A DNA stretch of 64,000 bases. It comes from Aspidapion aeneum. Its lineage: Eukaryota > Arthropoda > Insecta > Coleoptera > Brentidae. Below, in pieces: positions 1-11,060 of this stretch. Every line of letters starts with the position of its first letter. Position 1 is the stretch's first letter. The notes below the pieces were generated by a model. It did no database searches. It was not told the DNA's origin and saw only the letters and a list, made by a program, of their open reading frames with translations. The position numbers and the translations under genes are program-made. Location: assembly GCA_963576565.1 (NCBI GenBank), contig OY755042.1, positions 97,396,185 to 97,460,184 of the forward strand. Direction: 5' to 3'.

Positions 1-180
1 AACAAAGGCACCGAGTTGCAATATGGTGGGGCCATAGTGATGCGAAAAAAACCACACCCTAAGTTAAGATTCGGAAAAACGCCATTTTGCAAATTTTAGG
101 GAATCCCATGAGACCAAAATGACTAAACTTTGAAAATGAAAAACGAAAGTACCGAGTTACAGTATGGTGGGGCCAAGGCG
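1..180. repeat. Partial tandem repeat, period about 141 bp
   Basis: The block 'accgagttgcaatatggtgg' at the left edge recurs with few changes from about 150. Only one full unit and the start of the next are visible, because the window begins inside the repeat. Confidence 0.6.
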
Positions 181-240
181 CGGATTTGAGGGGGGGTAAG
201 GTGGTAATTACTCCCCCCCCCCTAAAAAAATAGATGCACT

Positions 241-1058
241 TTTAGTTAATAAATAAAGGGCGTCACCGATAATTACTCGCCCTCCAACGGAAATTGGATG
301 TTGACTTTGAAGTTGTGTTTCTTTAAAATATGTCACGTCATAGATACAGGATCTCTAGTAAGGCCCAAGATCTATTCTACTGGAAATGCGTTTAAGTTTT
401 TTTTTGTAATTTCTATGTGATTTTCGACTAACAACTTATTCTAGTGTGCATTTTTCTAATCAAGATCTATTTGATACTCATGGGAAGCCTGAACATCAGA
501 CAATTTTATTCTTTTTATAATTTTTTCTCATGCACAACTTAGTAATTTAAGTAGGCGTTATTGTGTTGCCGTTTTTGACTCGTAGTCTTTTTTTCTTAAT
601 TTTTAAGACGTTGTTTATTTATCTTTACGATAATTTTCGACTTGTCATGATGGAAGGTTGTCTCGTTTTAGGCGTGCCTTGTCAAGACAAAATTCGCAAA
701 GAGGTTTGCTAAATATAAAGAATGTTTTTCCAAGATCTTAACACGGATGTACAATATTATTTAAGAACAGCATTTAACCGTTTTTTAATACATTAACCAA
801 AATCAGGTTATAAAAATATGAAAAGGATAAGATGACTCAAGCATGACAATATAAAAGTTGCATGATATTTCGTGCTGGTGCAAATACAGATCCGTCATGT
901 TGTTGAATTTATTTTTACATTCGTAGGCCGCGCAGCAATGACTAGAGAAGGTATTATTTTAAAAAAATTTGAGATAATACCGAAAATGTGTTATTTGGGT
1001 GTATTTTGACCTATCTTAGCAATCTCGTCGTGAAATCTGTCTGTGTGTGTGCATGTGT
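241..1058. other. No gene seen
   Basis: AT-rich sequence with no supported coding region, RNA gene or recognised repeat. Confidence 0.6.
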
Positions 1059-1352
1059 ATTTCTGTCCGTAACACGATAGCTCCTAAATTGCTGAACCGA
1101 TTTTCATTTTTAGGTGAAAAAATGTTCGACACTCTAACGAGCTGAATTTTGGTCAAAATACATTAATGCTAATGACAGTTTTTTATCAATTAAAATATTC
1201 AAAAAATGCTAACTTTTAAACGGAGCACCGCATAAATATACGGTTTTTGGAATATATTAGACTAAATTTTGCTCAATAATTTGTGTTATAACCAAAAACT
1301 TCGTAGGAGCTTTAGTTTCTGAGATATTTACAAAAACTGTTTTTAAGGCTAA
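1059..1352 (+). repeat. Dispersed repeat, family of 60660-60960
   Basis: About 290 bp aligns by eye, in the same orientation, with 60660-60960. Shared anchors are 'aacacgata.ctcctaaa', 'accgattttcat', 'aacgagctga', 'gttataacca' and 'tttctgagat.tttacaaaa'. There is no coding potential and the element class is unknown. Its 3' part ends shortly before the palindrome that starts at 1609. Confidence 0.65.
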
Positions 1353-1608
1353 TATATCTTGGCTTCACTTGAAGTGTGCTAACAGTCTAGCTAGGAAGGT
1401 ATCAGATCTGTCATGGATCCATTTATTATTGCCCATAACTTGTACAATTATATTTTATTTTAAAAAAATGTCAAGAGGATTATGATTTTTTTACTTTTTG
1501 GGTAGTAATTTCAAGTTTTTTTGAGTATTTCAGATATTTTAAGGAAAGACCGTTTTACAGCTTTTTTTTAGTTTTCAAATCGTCTGCCTCTTGGGAGAGG
1601 GGCTATAT

Positions 1609-1987
1609 AAGGTCACTCATCGTAACGCAAGCTTTACAGGTAGCGAAGCCAACAGGCTTTCTATTCTTGGGTTATAATTTTTGACTTTTTTCCTCGTTTT
1701 CGCATTGGCGGCTCGTTCTTATTTTAAAAATGTGGTTTTAACACAGTCTTAAGATCTATTTAATAATGATACAGTTTAAAGATAGTTTGCAGCATAACTT
1801 TTTAATTTTAATTACATAAATATATATAGTTTAGGTACCTTCATACTGTGTAAAACAACATCTTTAAAATAAAACCGAACCGCCAATGCGAACCGAGGAA
1901 AACATGTCAAAAATAATGACTTAAAAACAGAAAGCCTGACGTTGGCTTCGCTTCCTATAACGCTTGCCTTTACGATGAGTGTCCTTA
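1609..1987. repeat. Foldback (palindromic) element, about 380 bp
   Basis: The left arm (about 1609-1735: 'aaggtcactcatcgtaacg', 'tagcgaagccaac', 'aggctttct', 'cgcattggcggctcg') is the inverse complement of the right arm (about 1866-1987: 'ccgaaccgccaatgcgaac', 'agaaagcct', 'gttggcttcgctt', 'cgatgagtgtcctt'). The spacer is about 130 bp of AT-rich DNA. It has the form of a long-terminal-inverted-repeat MITE. The target duplication is not clear. Confidence 0.75.
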
Positions 1988-3150
1988 GGCTATAACTTTA
2001 TTATTTATGAAAATTTAATTTTGGTGTAAATATTTTTTTACAGTTGTTTTATCATAAATCCAACTGTCAAAGATAATTTTATCTGTTTATTCAAGGCCAA
2101 CACAAAAATAGAGGCCACGACCCTGAAAAAATCAGCTGTTCTTCCGGGGCTGAATTTTACATTGGGTCTTATGGGAGGTCAGACGTTTTTTTATGATATT
2201 TTCAAAATGGCACTACAGATTTCCGCAAAATTTCAGTGAAATATTCTCAGACACCATCCCGATATTCCACCAAACTTTTGTAAGGAAGCAACATGATTAA
2301 AAGGTTAAAATCTTTAAGATTTAGCAATCCTTATTTTGAATTCAAATTACCCTCCATGTACCACATGCCAACTGTTATATTTGACATGTATTTGACTTTG
2401 TCATATGTGATTGTCACATTCGCTTCTGCTTTAAACTTAATTTTTGTGTGAGCTTATGAAGCGGCTATGAAAAATTAGGGCTTATTATACATTTAAAAAA
2501 AATTGTTCTGCCAGAATAAAGTAAAAACAATCTCAAAAACGGCTTTATTTAACAAAAAATCAAATATCCATGAACCGTCATTCCAACTTCAAAATTTTAA
2601 AGACAATCAGCTGTGTCGTAACGTGACCATCAAAAAAAAATCAGCCCCGGATGTGACGTCAACAAAGTGGAGGATCGTGGCCCGTCCATTTTGATAGCCC
2701 TGGTTTATTATTTGAGACATTACATAAAATTAGTATTTCTTATGGGCCTTTTTATTCGATTATTAGAATGGGCGTTTACTCAATGTTTATTTATTTTTAT
2801 TTTTATAACGTTTTTTGTTATGTTTTGATTATTTTATTAATTTGTTTATTTGAAAAATTATTTATTTTTAAGCCCAGTCAAAAAATTAAAATATTGAACA
2901 ACAAAAAATATTAAAAAAATACAGGGAATATAAACAAATAAATTTATTTATAATTTAATAAAAAATAACGATTTTTTGTCATATCTCAAAAACTAAAAGG
3001 GACAGATAAAATTAAATTTAACAGTTGGATTATTTTTAAAAAGTCTATAAAACTGCAATTTACACCAAAATATATTTTTTTAATAAAACAGTTAGCGGCC
3101 CCCTCCCTAAATGCAGACTTTTAAAAACCCCTCACAGCTTAAAAACGGCT
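1981..3150. mobile_element. Palindromic MITE split by a second element
   Basis: The arms at 1981-2091 ('ggctataact', 'ttttggtgtaaat', 'aatccaactgtcaaag') and about 2960-3150 ('cagttggatt', 'tttacaccaaaat', 'gcagacttttaaaa') are inverse complements. They match the arms of the intact palindromic element at 35913-36590. The middle has been opened by the element at 2092-2702 and by AT-rich sequence. Ends are approximate. Confidence 0.65.
2092..2702. mobile_element. Non-autonomous DNA transposon, hAT-like, about 611 bp
   Basis: GTTTATT flanks both sides (2085-2091 and 2703-2709). The ends begin CAAGGCC and, read inward from the right, CAGGGCTATC. Both arms then carry 'GGCCACGA.CCT' and 'CCGGGGCTGA', an imperfect inverted repeat of about 55 bp. 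A second, rearranged copy lies at 44060-44795. No transposase is present. The hAT assignment rests on the 7-bp duplication and the CAGGG end, so it is an inference. Confidence 0.65.
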
Positions 3151-3348
3151 TGCTGCACAAGCGCGGATCTGGGTAAAAAATCTAGGGAAGGGGAAGTGGA
3201 CAACTAGTCGACGAAAAAACTATTTGTAAGGTAATTTTTTTTTAGGGTGGAGTAATTCTTCTATTTTCTCTTTCATTATTGACAAAAAGTGCATATTTTT
3301 TGTCTAGGGGGTGTAATTACCACGTTACCACCCTCGAATCCACGCTTG

Positions 3349-4028
3349 TTGCTGCATCAAAATGCTGTTTTTAACTTTTCTCTTGAAAATCCTCGCAAGT
3401 GGTCTCAAATTATACGAGTACATAAAAAACTCAATATTGTGCATTTGATAGTTTTTTGGGGTTTGCATATTGTAGAGAACATCAATTTTTCGAACTTATC
3501 GAGTTATGGCTCACCCTGTTGATGAAAGTAGCGATGAAAAAAAAATGGCCCCCTAGATGACATAATTTTAATATATTAAAATAAAATACAAAATAATAAA
3601 AATATTTAACTATTTTTGAAAAATGTATCGTAGTTCTTTAAATAAAAATTACTAAATATCATATATATCTTTAATTTGTTTTGTTCTAAAATTGCTTCGT
3701 TTTTTGGTTTGGTATAATTTTTGTAATTTCATGTACATTTTTAAATTTGTTTTTAATATCTTTGGTAACCTTGTGTTGTTCACTCGCTATTTCCGGCTTT
3801 TTTACAATTTTAATTCAGCTTTTTCGCTTATTAATTTTAAGACTTTTATTACTGTCATGGTTTGTTACACACAAGTATCGGTCGCAATAACTATGTTCCT
3901 TATAAAGACCGACTGACAGACCTTTTAAAAAAAGGCATGAGTTATTCGAATTTTTTATTTACCCCTTAAATATTTGACTCATACAATTGCTTAACCCTTA
4001 ACTGGTGGCGTGGAATTGCAAGTTGTTT
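3349..4028. other. No gene seen
   Basis: AT-rich, with poly-T and poly-A tracts. Nothing is supported. Confidence 0.6.
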
Positions 4029-4041
4029 ATTTAATTGCTTG

Positions 4042-4510
4042 AATAAAAAAGAATGTAAAATTTAGCATATATGAAACAATGGTAAAAAACACGCTGTTGT
4101 ATGGAATAGAGACTTGTCGCGTAACAGAAAAATACAAAACAAAACTGGAAAGTGTCGAAATGGATACAATAAGAAGATCAATGAGAATATCTAGAACAGA
4201 TTACATAAGAAATGATATCATAAAAGAAAGAATGGGAATCGAGGGAAGCATATCGGATGACATCACCAAAAGACAACTGATAAGGTACGGCCATGTACAA
4301 TGGATGACCGACGAAAGATTACCAAAGCAAGTCCTAGAATGGCAGCCAATAGCGCGCAGAAAAAGAGGGCGTCCTAAACTGGAATGGCAACAGTCAATCC
4401 AAAGATCAATGAGTCAAAAAAATCTGACAGAAGATGATTGTCAGGATCGAAGTAGTTGGAGAATAGGCGTCGTACTACGTAGAAAAACGTTCTAAACCGA
4501 CATAATAGTA
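4042..4510 (+). mobile_element. 5'-truncated non-LTR retrotransposon (LINE), family of 53895 and 59660
   Basis: An open frame of about 138 codons (4079-4495) encodes the region downstream of the reverse transcriptase: YGIETCRVTEKYK, then DDITKRQLIRYGH, then the basic RRKRGRPKLEWQ segment and a C-terminal W-RIG block. The insertion has a 13-bp target duplication, ATTTAATTGCTTG, at 4029-4041 and 4511-4523. Only the last 469 bp of the element arrived, as expected from aborted target-primed reverse transcription. The 3' end is a short 'taatagta' tail with no poly-A, which suggests an RTE-related clade. The same tail region is seen in the copies at 53895-55341 (+) and 59660-60655 (-). The reading frame is intact, which suggests a fairly young copy. 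Confidence 0.88.
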
Positions 4511-4580
4511 ATTTAATTGCTTGGACTATAAAACATGGTTTATAAGCATTATCTTCGAACATATAGATGTTCAAATCCAA

Positions 4581-5015
4581 CAAGTTTTCGTGGCTAATCG
4601 GGTAAAAAGAAGTTTTTGTTTCTCTCATATTTTTCCGTGGGTAGCTCGAAAGCTTAACCTCACGGGGGTCCAAGATCTAATGGACATCTAATAAGTGTTG
4701 ACAGTTAACTGTTTCGTTCTTATGTGACTCCTCAGAACACTGCTTGGTCAACCCCCTTGCGAAGTTAATCAGACCGTTTTGTCTCTCATCCTACGTCTAT
4801 AGTGATAAAACCCTTTCAAGAAGCGCCATCTACCGAGATACGAGAGAAACTAGAACAAGAGCAGGCGAGTATAAACTGCTATATATATCGATCGATGAAA
4901 AGATCCATTGCAAAGAAAAAGAAACCATCCGGACCTACGACAGCACTTCTGTCTTTCAGGCCAGAGCAACGCTGATTAGCGTTTTTACACACCTTCAGAC
5001 GTGAGTGTCAATCAG
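4581..5015 (+). repeat. Dispersed 430-bp repeat, copy 1 of 3
   Basis: It begins 'caagttttcgtggctaatcg' and shares nearly all its length with 34441-34880. The last part is also found inverted at 56170-56432. Anchors are 'cctcacgggggtccaagatc', 'tgttgacagttaactgtttc' and 'gaagcgccatctaccgagat'. TGGCTAATCGGG and GGGTCCAAGATC faintly resemble pol III A and B boxes, but their spacing of about 75 bp is long for a tRNA head. SINE status is unproven. Confidence 0.7.
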
Positions 5016-5380
5016 TTTGTTATATTAGATGTTATTTGTTTGAAGGCATTATGTACTAAAAATGCCAGACTATTCCAACAAGTTAAAAAGAAACAAAAAC
5101 TTTTCTTTTTTCTTTTTAGAGCTTTTCTAACTCGACTTGAAGGATAATTTTCTCTGACTACATGTAAACAGGGTAAATATTTCCTTGGATTTTCAAGTTT
5201 GGATTTAATGATACGCCTTGGCGGTTCGGAACGGTCGCGTTCCGTCCCGATACAAAGTTCAAGAAAACGTTTTGCTCATTGCTTATGTAATTGCAGAGAA
5301 GTGAATGGCATCTGCTTAGACCTTGTTAGAATTGAAGATCGTTTAAGTAGTATTAGTTAAAACTCTATGTTATGTTCAAT

Positions 5381-6270
5381 TTAGCACTGTGCCTAAGAGT
5401 TATTTGCAGCCTTAGTAGCCAAGTTTAGAAAAAACATTTCCAAACTATTATTTTGAAATTTGTATTAGGGAACTTGGCTTTAATTTTATCTTAATTTCTT
5501 TTACGGAATACCATTATCGCGTGCTTGCCTTTTTTTTTACACGAAATGTTTTTGTTATGATTTCACTCGTTTTTTTTTAAGGATTTGGATAATATTTAAG
5601 TAGTAAAATATGCGGAATATTGTTCAGAACTTTTGCAATGCCTTATTAAAAATTTTGAGGTTTTTTAAAATTTTTTCCTATGGTTTTATCATAGTTTCTA
5701 TCAGTCTTTCAAAGCTCAGCTCTCTAGCGTTTCGAGAAGTGGACAATGTAAAATTACATAACTTTACATTTATGGGGGAGGGCAGAACATTAAAATAATG
5801 GTGTTTCTAAATTTTTTCCTATAGTTTTAGCATATGAGTCTTCCAAAGGTCAGCTCTCTAGCGTTTCTGGAAGTGGGCAACGTTACTTTTACATAACTTT
5901 ACATTTATAGGGAAGGGAGGGTTAATTAAAATTTTGTGGTTTTTTTTAGTTCCTATCGGCCTTCCAAAGTTTAGCTCTCTAGTATTTTTGGAAGTGGGCA
6001 TTGTTACTTTTACATAATTTTACATGTATAGGGGTTTGGTCATAATTTCTATCAGTCTGCCAAATTTCAGCTTTGTAGCATATTTGGAAATACAGTAGAA
6101 TTTTGATAATTTATACATGAGTGAGTGAGTGAGTGAGAGGCAATTTCTTTTTGAAATTTCGTAACTACTTTACTAATTTATGAAAGTCCATGAACCTGGA
6201 AGGGGTTGTTAACTATGTAAAGATCTACGACTGTGCAAAGTTTGAGTTTAGTAGCACTGCCGTGTCCTCA
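5381..6270 (+). repeat. Dispersed repeat with internal about 150-bp units and (GTGA)n
   Basis: A second copy lies at 21905-22830. Three or four internal units repeat 'gctcagctctctagcgtttc.ggaagtgg', then 'ttacataactttacattta' and a G-rich run. The block ends in 'tgat..tatacatga' and a (GTGA) microsatellite at 6119-6138. The first 180 bp ('ctgtgcctaagag', 'aacttggcttta') are inverted relative to 21741-21890 and 33838-33990. No ORF is conserved, and the class is unknown. Confidence 0.7.
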
Positions 6271-6744
6271 GATAGTGCCAATATAGTAACTAACTTAAAT
6301 TTTTGTTTAGGAACGGTATACATGTTAAGCGCCCTACACACACGCAGTTTGGCTCAAAGGTTGGCCTGCCAGCCTCGGTTTGCGCAGGGTAATTTGTGTG
6401 TGTATGGGCCAAAACTGAAGGAGCGTTCGGACTAGGGCGCGGCTCGCCAGATATCCGAAAGTTTTGATATAGTTTGTTTTTCTATTTTGGCAGTGACGTC
6501 ATGACATATTTCCAACGTCATGACATATTTCCATTAGTTAGTTTAAATGATAAAATGACGAACCGCCATTATAACAAAATCAACTATGCTTAGTGCAGAA
6601 CTAAAGGTCTGTCTCGATCTGTGTGGTCACTTTGCGGCAACACTTTATTCTTTTACGAAAAAGTAAGGTTAGATATTTACCAAACAACAATCCACAAAAA
6701 AGTGTTGAACAGAAACGTACGATGGAGCACGAAAATAGTTATTT

Positions 6745-7058
6745 ACCTAACAAATGATACTTTACCACACGCGACGGCAGTTGGCCGAACGACGCGGAGC
6801 GGAGTTCGGTCAAGCCGTCAAGGGTGGTAAAGACACTTTCCGCATGGGTTAGGTACAATATTTTACCTATGAGTACCTTTTTTTTTTCAAAAAATTGAAT
6901 GTAATTTATAAATAAACATGTCAAATTCAATGGAATTGAAATGTAAACAAATATTGAAGCTGTCTTATTGATGCGTTGCTAAGGTTTCTAAGAGGTGCGC
7001 GTGCGGTAAAGTAACTTTACCGCACAGTGTGTGGTAAAGTAATTACTTTACCGCACAC
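6745..7058. repeat. Cluster of GC-rich palindromes with TTTACCGCAC arms
   Basis: There are three nested or adjacent foldbacks. A hairpin of about 110 bp (6745-6856) pairs ACCTAAC with GTTAGGT, GACGGC with GCCGTC and GCCGAAC with GTTCGGTC. A perfect palindrome lies at 7001-7025 (GTGCGGTAAAGT, one base, ACTTTACCGCAC). A near-perfect one lies at 7029-7058 (GTGTGGTAAAGTAA and TTACTTTACCGCACAC). The CpG-rich arms contrast with the AT-rich surroundings. They may be the ends of small foldback transposons, or DNA that can extrude cruciforms. Confidence 0.75.
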
Positions 7059-7354
7059 GAGTAGGTAAACAAAATATCCCAACTCAATCAACGGAAAGAT
7101 AAATTTTGACGGAGTTTATTGATCTATACAGAAGTTATTCTCAAAAGAGGAGGCTTACAAAGTCTTAGTGGACCATATCATAGAGAAAATATTTCTCTTT
7201 GATCATGTGACGCAGTTAAATCTGGAAAGTAGATGACGATGTGGTGAGCCGGAATCAAAATCCTGAAAATGTGGAGTCAATTCGAACCAACGCCAGGAGG
7301 AACATGCGCAGGCCAACCTTTGAGCAATACGAGGGTTATCTGTTAAGAATTGCT

Positions 7355-7765
7355 TATACAGCTGGAATAAGACGCATGCGCTCAAATCAGTTATCAAAGC
7401 TGTAATTCCACTCGTTTGTTGGTCCTGTCAAAATTGCTTTGTCTGGCGACTGAAACTTTTGACCAAGCAATCCATTCTTAATTTTGAATGAACCGACAAC
7501 AATTCGACATTTTGTTGGGTTCAAAATTCAATGGTATTTTTGTGCTTTGTGCGAATTTGCATTGTCTTGGTAGAGGATGATTCGTCGTTCGCAGTTCGTT
7601 TTTCGAAGGTCAGCGTTGACGCTAACTTTTAGTAACAACATTCGATCAGTATCGCTCTCCATGTTCCTATCTGCAAAATATAGAAGACAGTCCTCGTCTG
7701 CATGTGTGTAGGGCGCTTTATATCTCAGTAGGTAATTTTCACAGTATTTACATTTCACTTCCATA
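7355..7765 (-). pseudogene. mariner transposase fragment (C-terminal half)
   Basis: Read on the minus strand, the frame contains RRIILYQDNANSHKA, the second catalytic-aspartate block of mariner-family transposases, then QQNVELL. The YSxDLxPND block holding the third aspartate is missing. Further on, other frames give KNGLLGQKFQSPDKA and SFDNWFERMR, the C-terminal landmarks of the family. There are stops and at least two frame changes, so it is dead. It aligns with the mariner fragment at 58179-58800, including the nucleotides around 'gcattgtcttggt.gaggat'. No terminal inverted repeats were found here. Confidence 0.82.
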
Positions 7766-8080
7766 TTTTTTGTTCAGTCAATGGTATAAGCAGACACGAA
7801 TAATTTTACAACAATATTCCCAAAGTAGTAAGTAAGTGGGGGGGCCCTTTCAGCCTTCAAGCCTGGTGAATATTTATACAGGAAGTTCGTTTGTATACCG
7901 AAGTAGAAACCTAATTAATTAGTGCGAGGAATAAGTAGGTGTAAGGTGAAATTAACTCCGAAATATATTGGATAAAGGAACTTTTAATTTGAAGGCACAA
8001 AATAAACAATTTAATAGAAGAGGGCACACTTAAGCACACGTTGTTTCTGTGGGTGTTTTAAAATAAGTTTATGATACCAC

Positions 8081-8784
8081 TAGTGATGTAAATGGAAATA
8101 TTTCCGTTGGAAATATTTCCATGGAAATGGAAATATTGGAAATTTCCGAAGGTGTCTCGGAAATATTGGAAATATTGGGAATATTGGAAATATTTTAAAA
8201 AATATTATCTTTCATATTTTGTAACCTTAGGGAGCGTTCTTTAATTGCACAATGCAGGAACTTTGACCCCCACCCCCTCTCTTAACGCATTTTCAAGAAA
8301 AAAAAACATTAAAATGACATTGAGTGTAACGCAAGGCCAAAACCCCCCTACCCCCTTGAGCGTTACATAATTTAAGAATAGGCCCTTATAAGCATTAAAC
8401 CACAAAGTAAAGGCCTATATCTTTTGTGATTAAGCTTACTATTGAACAATGTTTATTTCCGATACTATTGAAGATTTTGAGGAGGTAGACTGGCAAGACG
8501 ATGGTATTGAGTGAATAGTGTAGTGTGTCAAGAATGAGATTTTTGTTGTACAAATTTGACCTTATTTCTGTATATTTGTTTGAAGAATAACTCCTGATTT
8601 GTGTTAATGTATAAGTCTTCTGCGTTTTCCGGTGTTTTGTTATGATTTTATAAATAAATATTCCCTTTTTTTTTATTTTTTTAATATTTTATATATTTCC
8701 AATATTTCCATATATTTCCATTGTTTCAGGAAATATTTCCGGAAAAATTTCCAAAAATATATTTGTGGAAATTTTACAACACTA
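8081..8784. mobile_element. hAT-superfamily non-autonomous element, 704 bp
   Basis: A perfect 8-bp target duplication GATACCAC flanks it (8073-8080 and 8785-8792). The ends are TAGTGATGTAAA and, inverted, TAGTGTTGTAAA, which fits the hAT end pattern. Both subterminal regions are filled with many direct and inverted copies of GGAAATATT or TTTCC, typical of transposase-binding arrays. An internal frame near 8455-8513 reads ISDTIEDFEEVDWQDDGIE and then stops, possibly the acidic tail of a lost transposase. The right duplication is followed within 200 bp by a LINE. Confidence 0.9.
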
Positions 8785-8969
8785 GATACCACTGTCCACA
8801 TACTTTAAGCAATGATGATACACATCATGGTCTTTATACTTTTACACAGGTTGCCTACAGAATTTGACCAGTCATGTGGTGCACTCAACTGGACGACTGT
8901 AGCTGCGTCATCGGGTTTCCATTGAATAAATGATTTAAGGCAACCCGGTGACGTAGATTTTTTAATCCG

Positions 8970-9921
8970 ATTACAGCTGAATCGGTGTCTGGACTGTCGG
9001 GGGACTGTTCGCATACAGCAGGAAGAATGAAAACCTGGTGTGAGGAAAACCATCTAAAAATGAATGTTGATAAAACCAATTTAATTACATTTCAAAAAAC
9101 TGGATCCGCTGACACATCCTTATATGTTTCTCTGAATGGAAAATCAATACCCGAAACTGATGAATCCAAATTTCTTGGTGTTATCCTTGACCCTAACTTG
9201 AACTGGGCTCATCAAATTAAAAACACCGCCAAAATCAGTAGCGATTGTGCAGCTACAAGAAGATTACGCGACGTTCTCACACTAAATACACTAAAAGCAT
9301 TTTACTTTGCATCAGTGCAATTTTTAATTCTTTACAGCATAATGTTTTGGGGAGCTGCTTCCAGCGCAAAGAGAGTTTTTGTAGCTCAAAAAAGAGCAAT
9401 CCGTTGCATGTGTAAGCTGCATCCAAGATCCTCATGTAGACTAATTTTCAAAAAACTAAAAATTTTAACAGCACCTTCACTATATTTTAAATCACTAGTT
9501 TTATTTGTAAAAAAGCATCAATTCTTATTTGACATCAATAGTGATAATGCATCGGAAACTGCTATGATTACAAGAGGGAGGCAGGACCTTACTATTCCTT
9601 CACATAATTCTACCTTCTTTGCAAGGGGCCCATATTACAGGGCTGTAAAGGCATACAGAATGTTGCCTAAAAGAGTTAGGAATATAGAGGCAGTGTGGAG
9701 CATTTTAAAACTGAGGTACATAATTTTTTACTAGAAAAACAGTACTACTCATTTGACTTCCTCATGTGATTTACATTAAAATTTGTATTATTAGATTAGT
9801 ATTTACTAAGTGTTTATCTTAAGGATCTCAAGATCCATTAAATTTGACGTTGCTTTTGCATTCATTGTAATGATCTGTTGGCAATAAAATGTTTGTATTG
9901 TATGTATTGTATTGTATTGTT
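8970..9921 (+). mobile_element. 3' end of a jockey/CR1-like LINE, frame largely open
   Basis: About 250 codons (8985-9734) encode the region after the RT catalytic box: WCEENHLKMNVDKTN, the FLGVILDPNLNW block, a tyrosine- and tryptophan-rich FWGAASSAKR segment, and the terminal RGPYYRAVKAYRMLPKRVRN block. The YADD box is absent, so the copy is 5' truncated. After the stop come a 3' UTR and a tail of TGTAT/TGTATT units (about 9890-9921), which marks the 3' end. The long open frame suggests a young copy. The 5' junction is unclear and no target duplication was found. It is a different lineage from the LINE at 4042. Confidence 0.85.
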
Positions 9922-10439
9922 GGTCAGTCAGGTTGAATGACCTTTCAAACCTTACCTGTCCTGATGACTGTCAAAAAGTTATCTCAAAAATTATGAAATA
10001 AACTGTACCCCTACCTCTCCGTAGGCTTTTAGACTAACAATTAGTTTGAAAAAAAAATCACTTTTTTCCAACTCCAGTAAAAATTTCAAACAACGCTGAA
10101 ACACATGTCGGCCTTTTTTAACCTCTATTGCCTTTCGTTTCTTAGATATAGAAATTTACTTATTAACGTTAACCCTTAATTTTACCCTTTTAACGATAGT
10201 GCGAGGGATGGGGGCGACTTTGAGCGTGCGCAATAGCATACTGTGTTTAGTAATATCACTTGTTATAAGGAGAAAACTAAAGACTTAAAAGTATTATGCA
10301 GCTTCTGGAACGATTAAAATTTTGACAACTTTGACAGCTGTTCTCACTTGTAAAAGTCAAAATGTTAAATCCTAACCTTTGTTTTTAGGCTTAGTTTATA
10401 GAATAAGTGTTTTAAATGTTGGAAACTAGTGACATTTTA
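9922..10439. other. No gene; short dispersed repeat piece
   Basis: 'tatctcaaaaattatgaaat' near 9982 is found inverted near 16805-16835 with flanking similarity. This points to a shared dispersed repeat. Nothing coding is supported. Confidence 0.4.
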
Positions 10440-10459
10440 TCATTTTTAAACTTAAACCG

Positions 10460-10620
10460 CACCAAAAATCTATAAAAGCTACTACCACTATCACAACGAA
10501 AGAGCTTCGAAACTTGCGGCAGTGGTAGTGGTTAATTACCACTACGGAATGTCATTTCGATAGTGCACAGACGCAGGGCTTACTACTATCACAACGAAGT
10601 GTCGATTATTAAGGGTTCAA
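10460..10620. repeat. Short inverted and direct repeats of CTACCACTATC
   Basis: 'ctaccactatcacaacgaa' near 10482 recurs near 10582. Between them lies the foldback GTAGTGGT-taatt-ACCACTAC (about 10525). It could be remains of a small foldback element. No function is shown. Confidence 0.45.
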
Positions 10621-10719
10621 AAAACTCCCTATTATATCCAAAGACACTAATTAGACTGCTTCACCTCTTTTTTTCTAGACTAAATATGGTAATCTAAGGA
10701 TCTAAGACAGGACAAAAAA

Positions 10720-11060
10720 TTAAAAACGGCGCGCCGCGTCAGCAAAACCGAACGAGCGGTTGGTCACCTTATTACCTATTAACCGATAGAAAATCGTGAG
10801 CGTTCTGCGCCGCGGATTCTGTGCAGGCCAAGGGTACAGACAAGCATGTTGAAGCGATTTTTGTTTTTGTCTGTGTCTACTCGATATGCCGCGGGGCGAG
10901 GCGTCCGTTGATTGTCATGACAACGTCGCATGCTTTAACAGGGTAAAGAATCAGATAAATGTTGCCCCTGCGTACATTACTACAATAGTGTCCGTTTCCC
11001 AGCGTCGGGCTTATTGTTTACATTTGGTTCTGATTCGGTTTTTATTTTAATTATTTTGCA
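10720..11060. other. CpG-rich patch, possible distal promoter or exon
   Basis: This stretch is visibly richer in GC and CpG than its neighbours ('cggcgcgccgcg', 'gcgccgcgg', 'gccgcggggcgaggcgtccg') and is not repeated elsewhere in the window. It lies about 10 kb upstream of the EcR-B1 exon on the same side as transcription would start. A role as an alternative EcR promoter or leader exon is speculation. No coding frame was recognised. Confidence 0.3.

Larger units (their letters stand above)
174..3348. repeat. Widely spaced inverted repeat pair (possible composite element ends)
   Basis: The stretch from 174 (CAAGGCGCGGATTTGAGG, then a G-run and GGTGGTAATTAC) reappears inverted at about 3280-3348 (GTAATTACCACGTTACCACC ... 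CACGCTTG). The arms are about 70 bp and diverged. They could be the ends of one 3.2-kb element holding the nested elements described inside it, or two unrelated copies of one short repeat. No target duplication was found, so element status is an inference. Confidence 0.45.

Noticed and set aside
4374..4673. 99-codon minus-strand frame
   Set aside because: Shadow of the LINE frame at 4079-4495 running into flanking DNA.
7203..7397. 64-codon minus-strand frame as a separate gene
   Set aside because: It overlaps the C-terminal remains of the mariner transposase in another frame.
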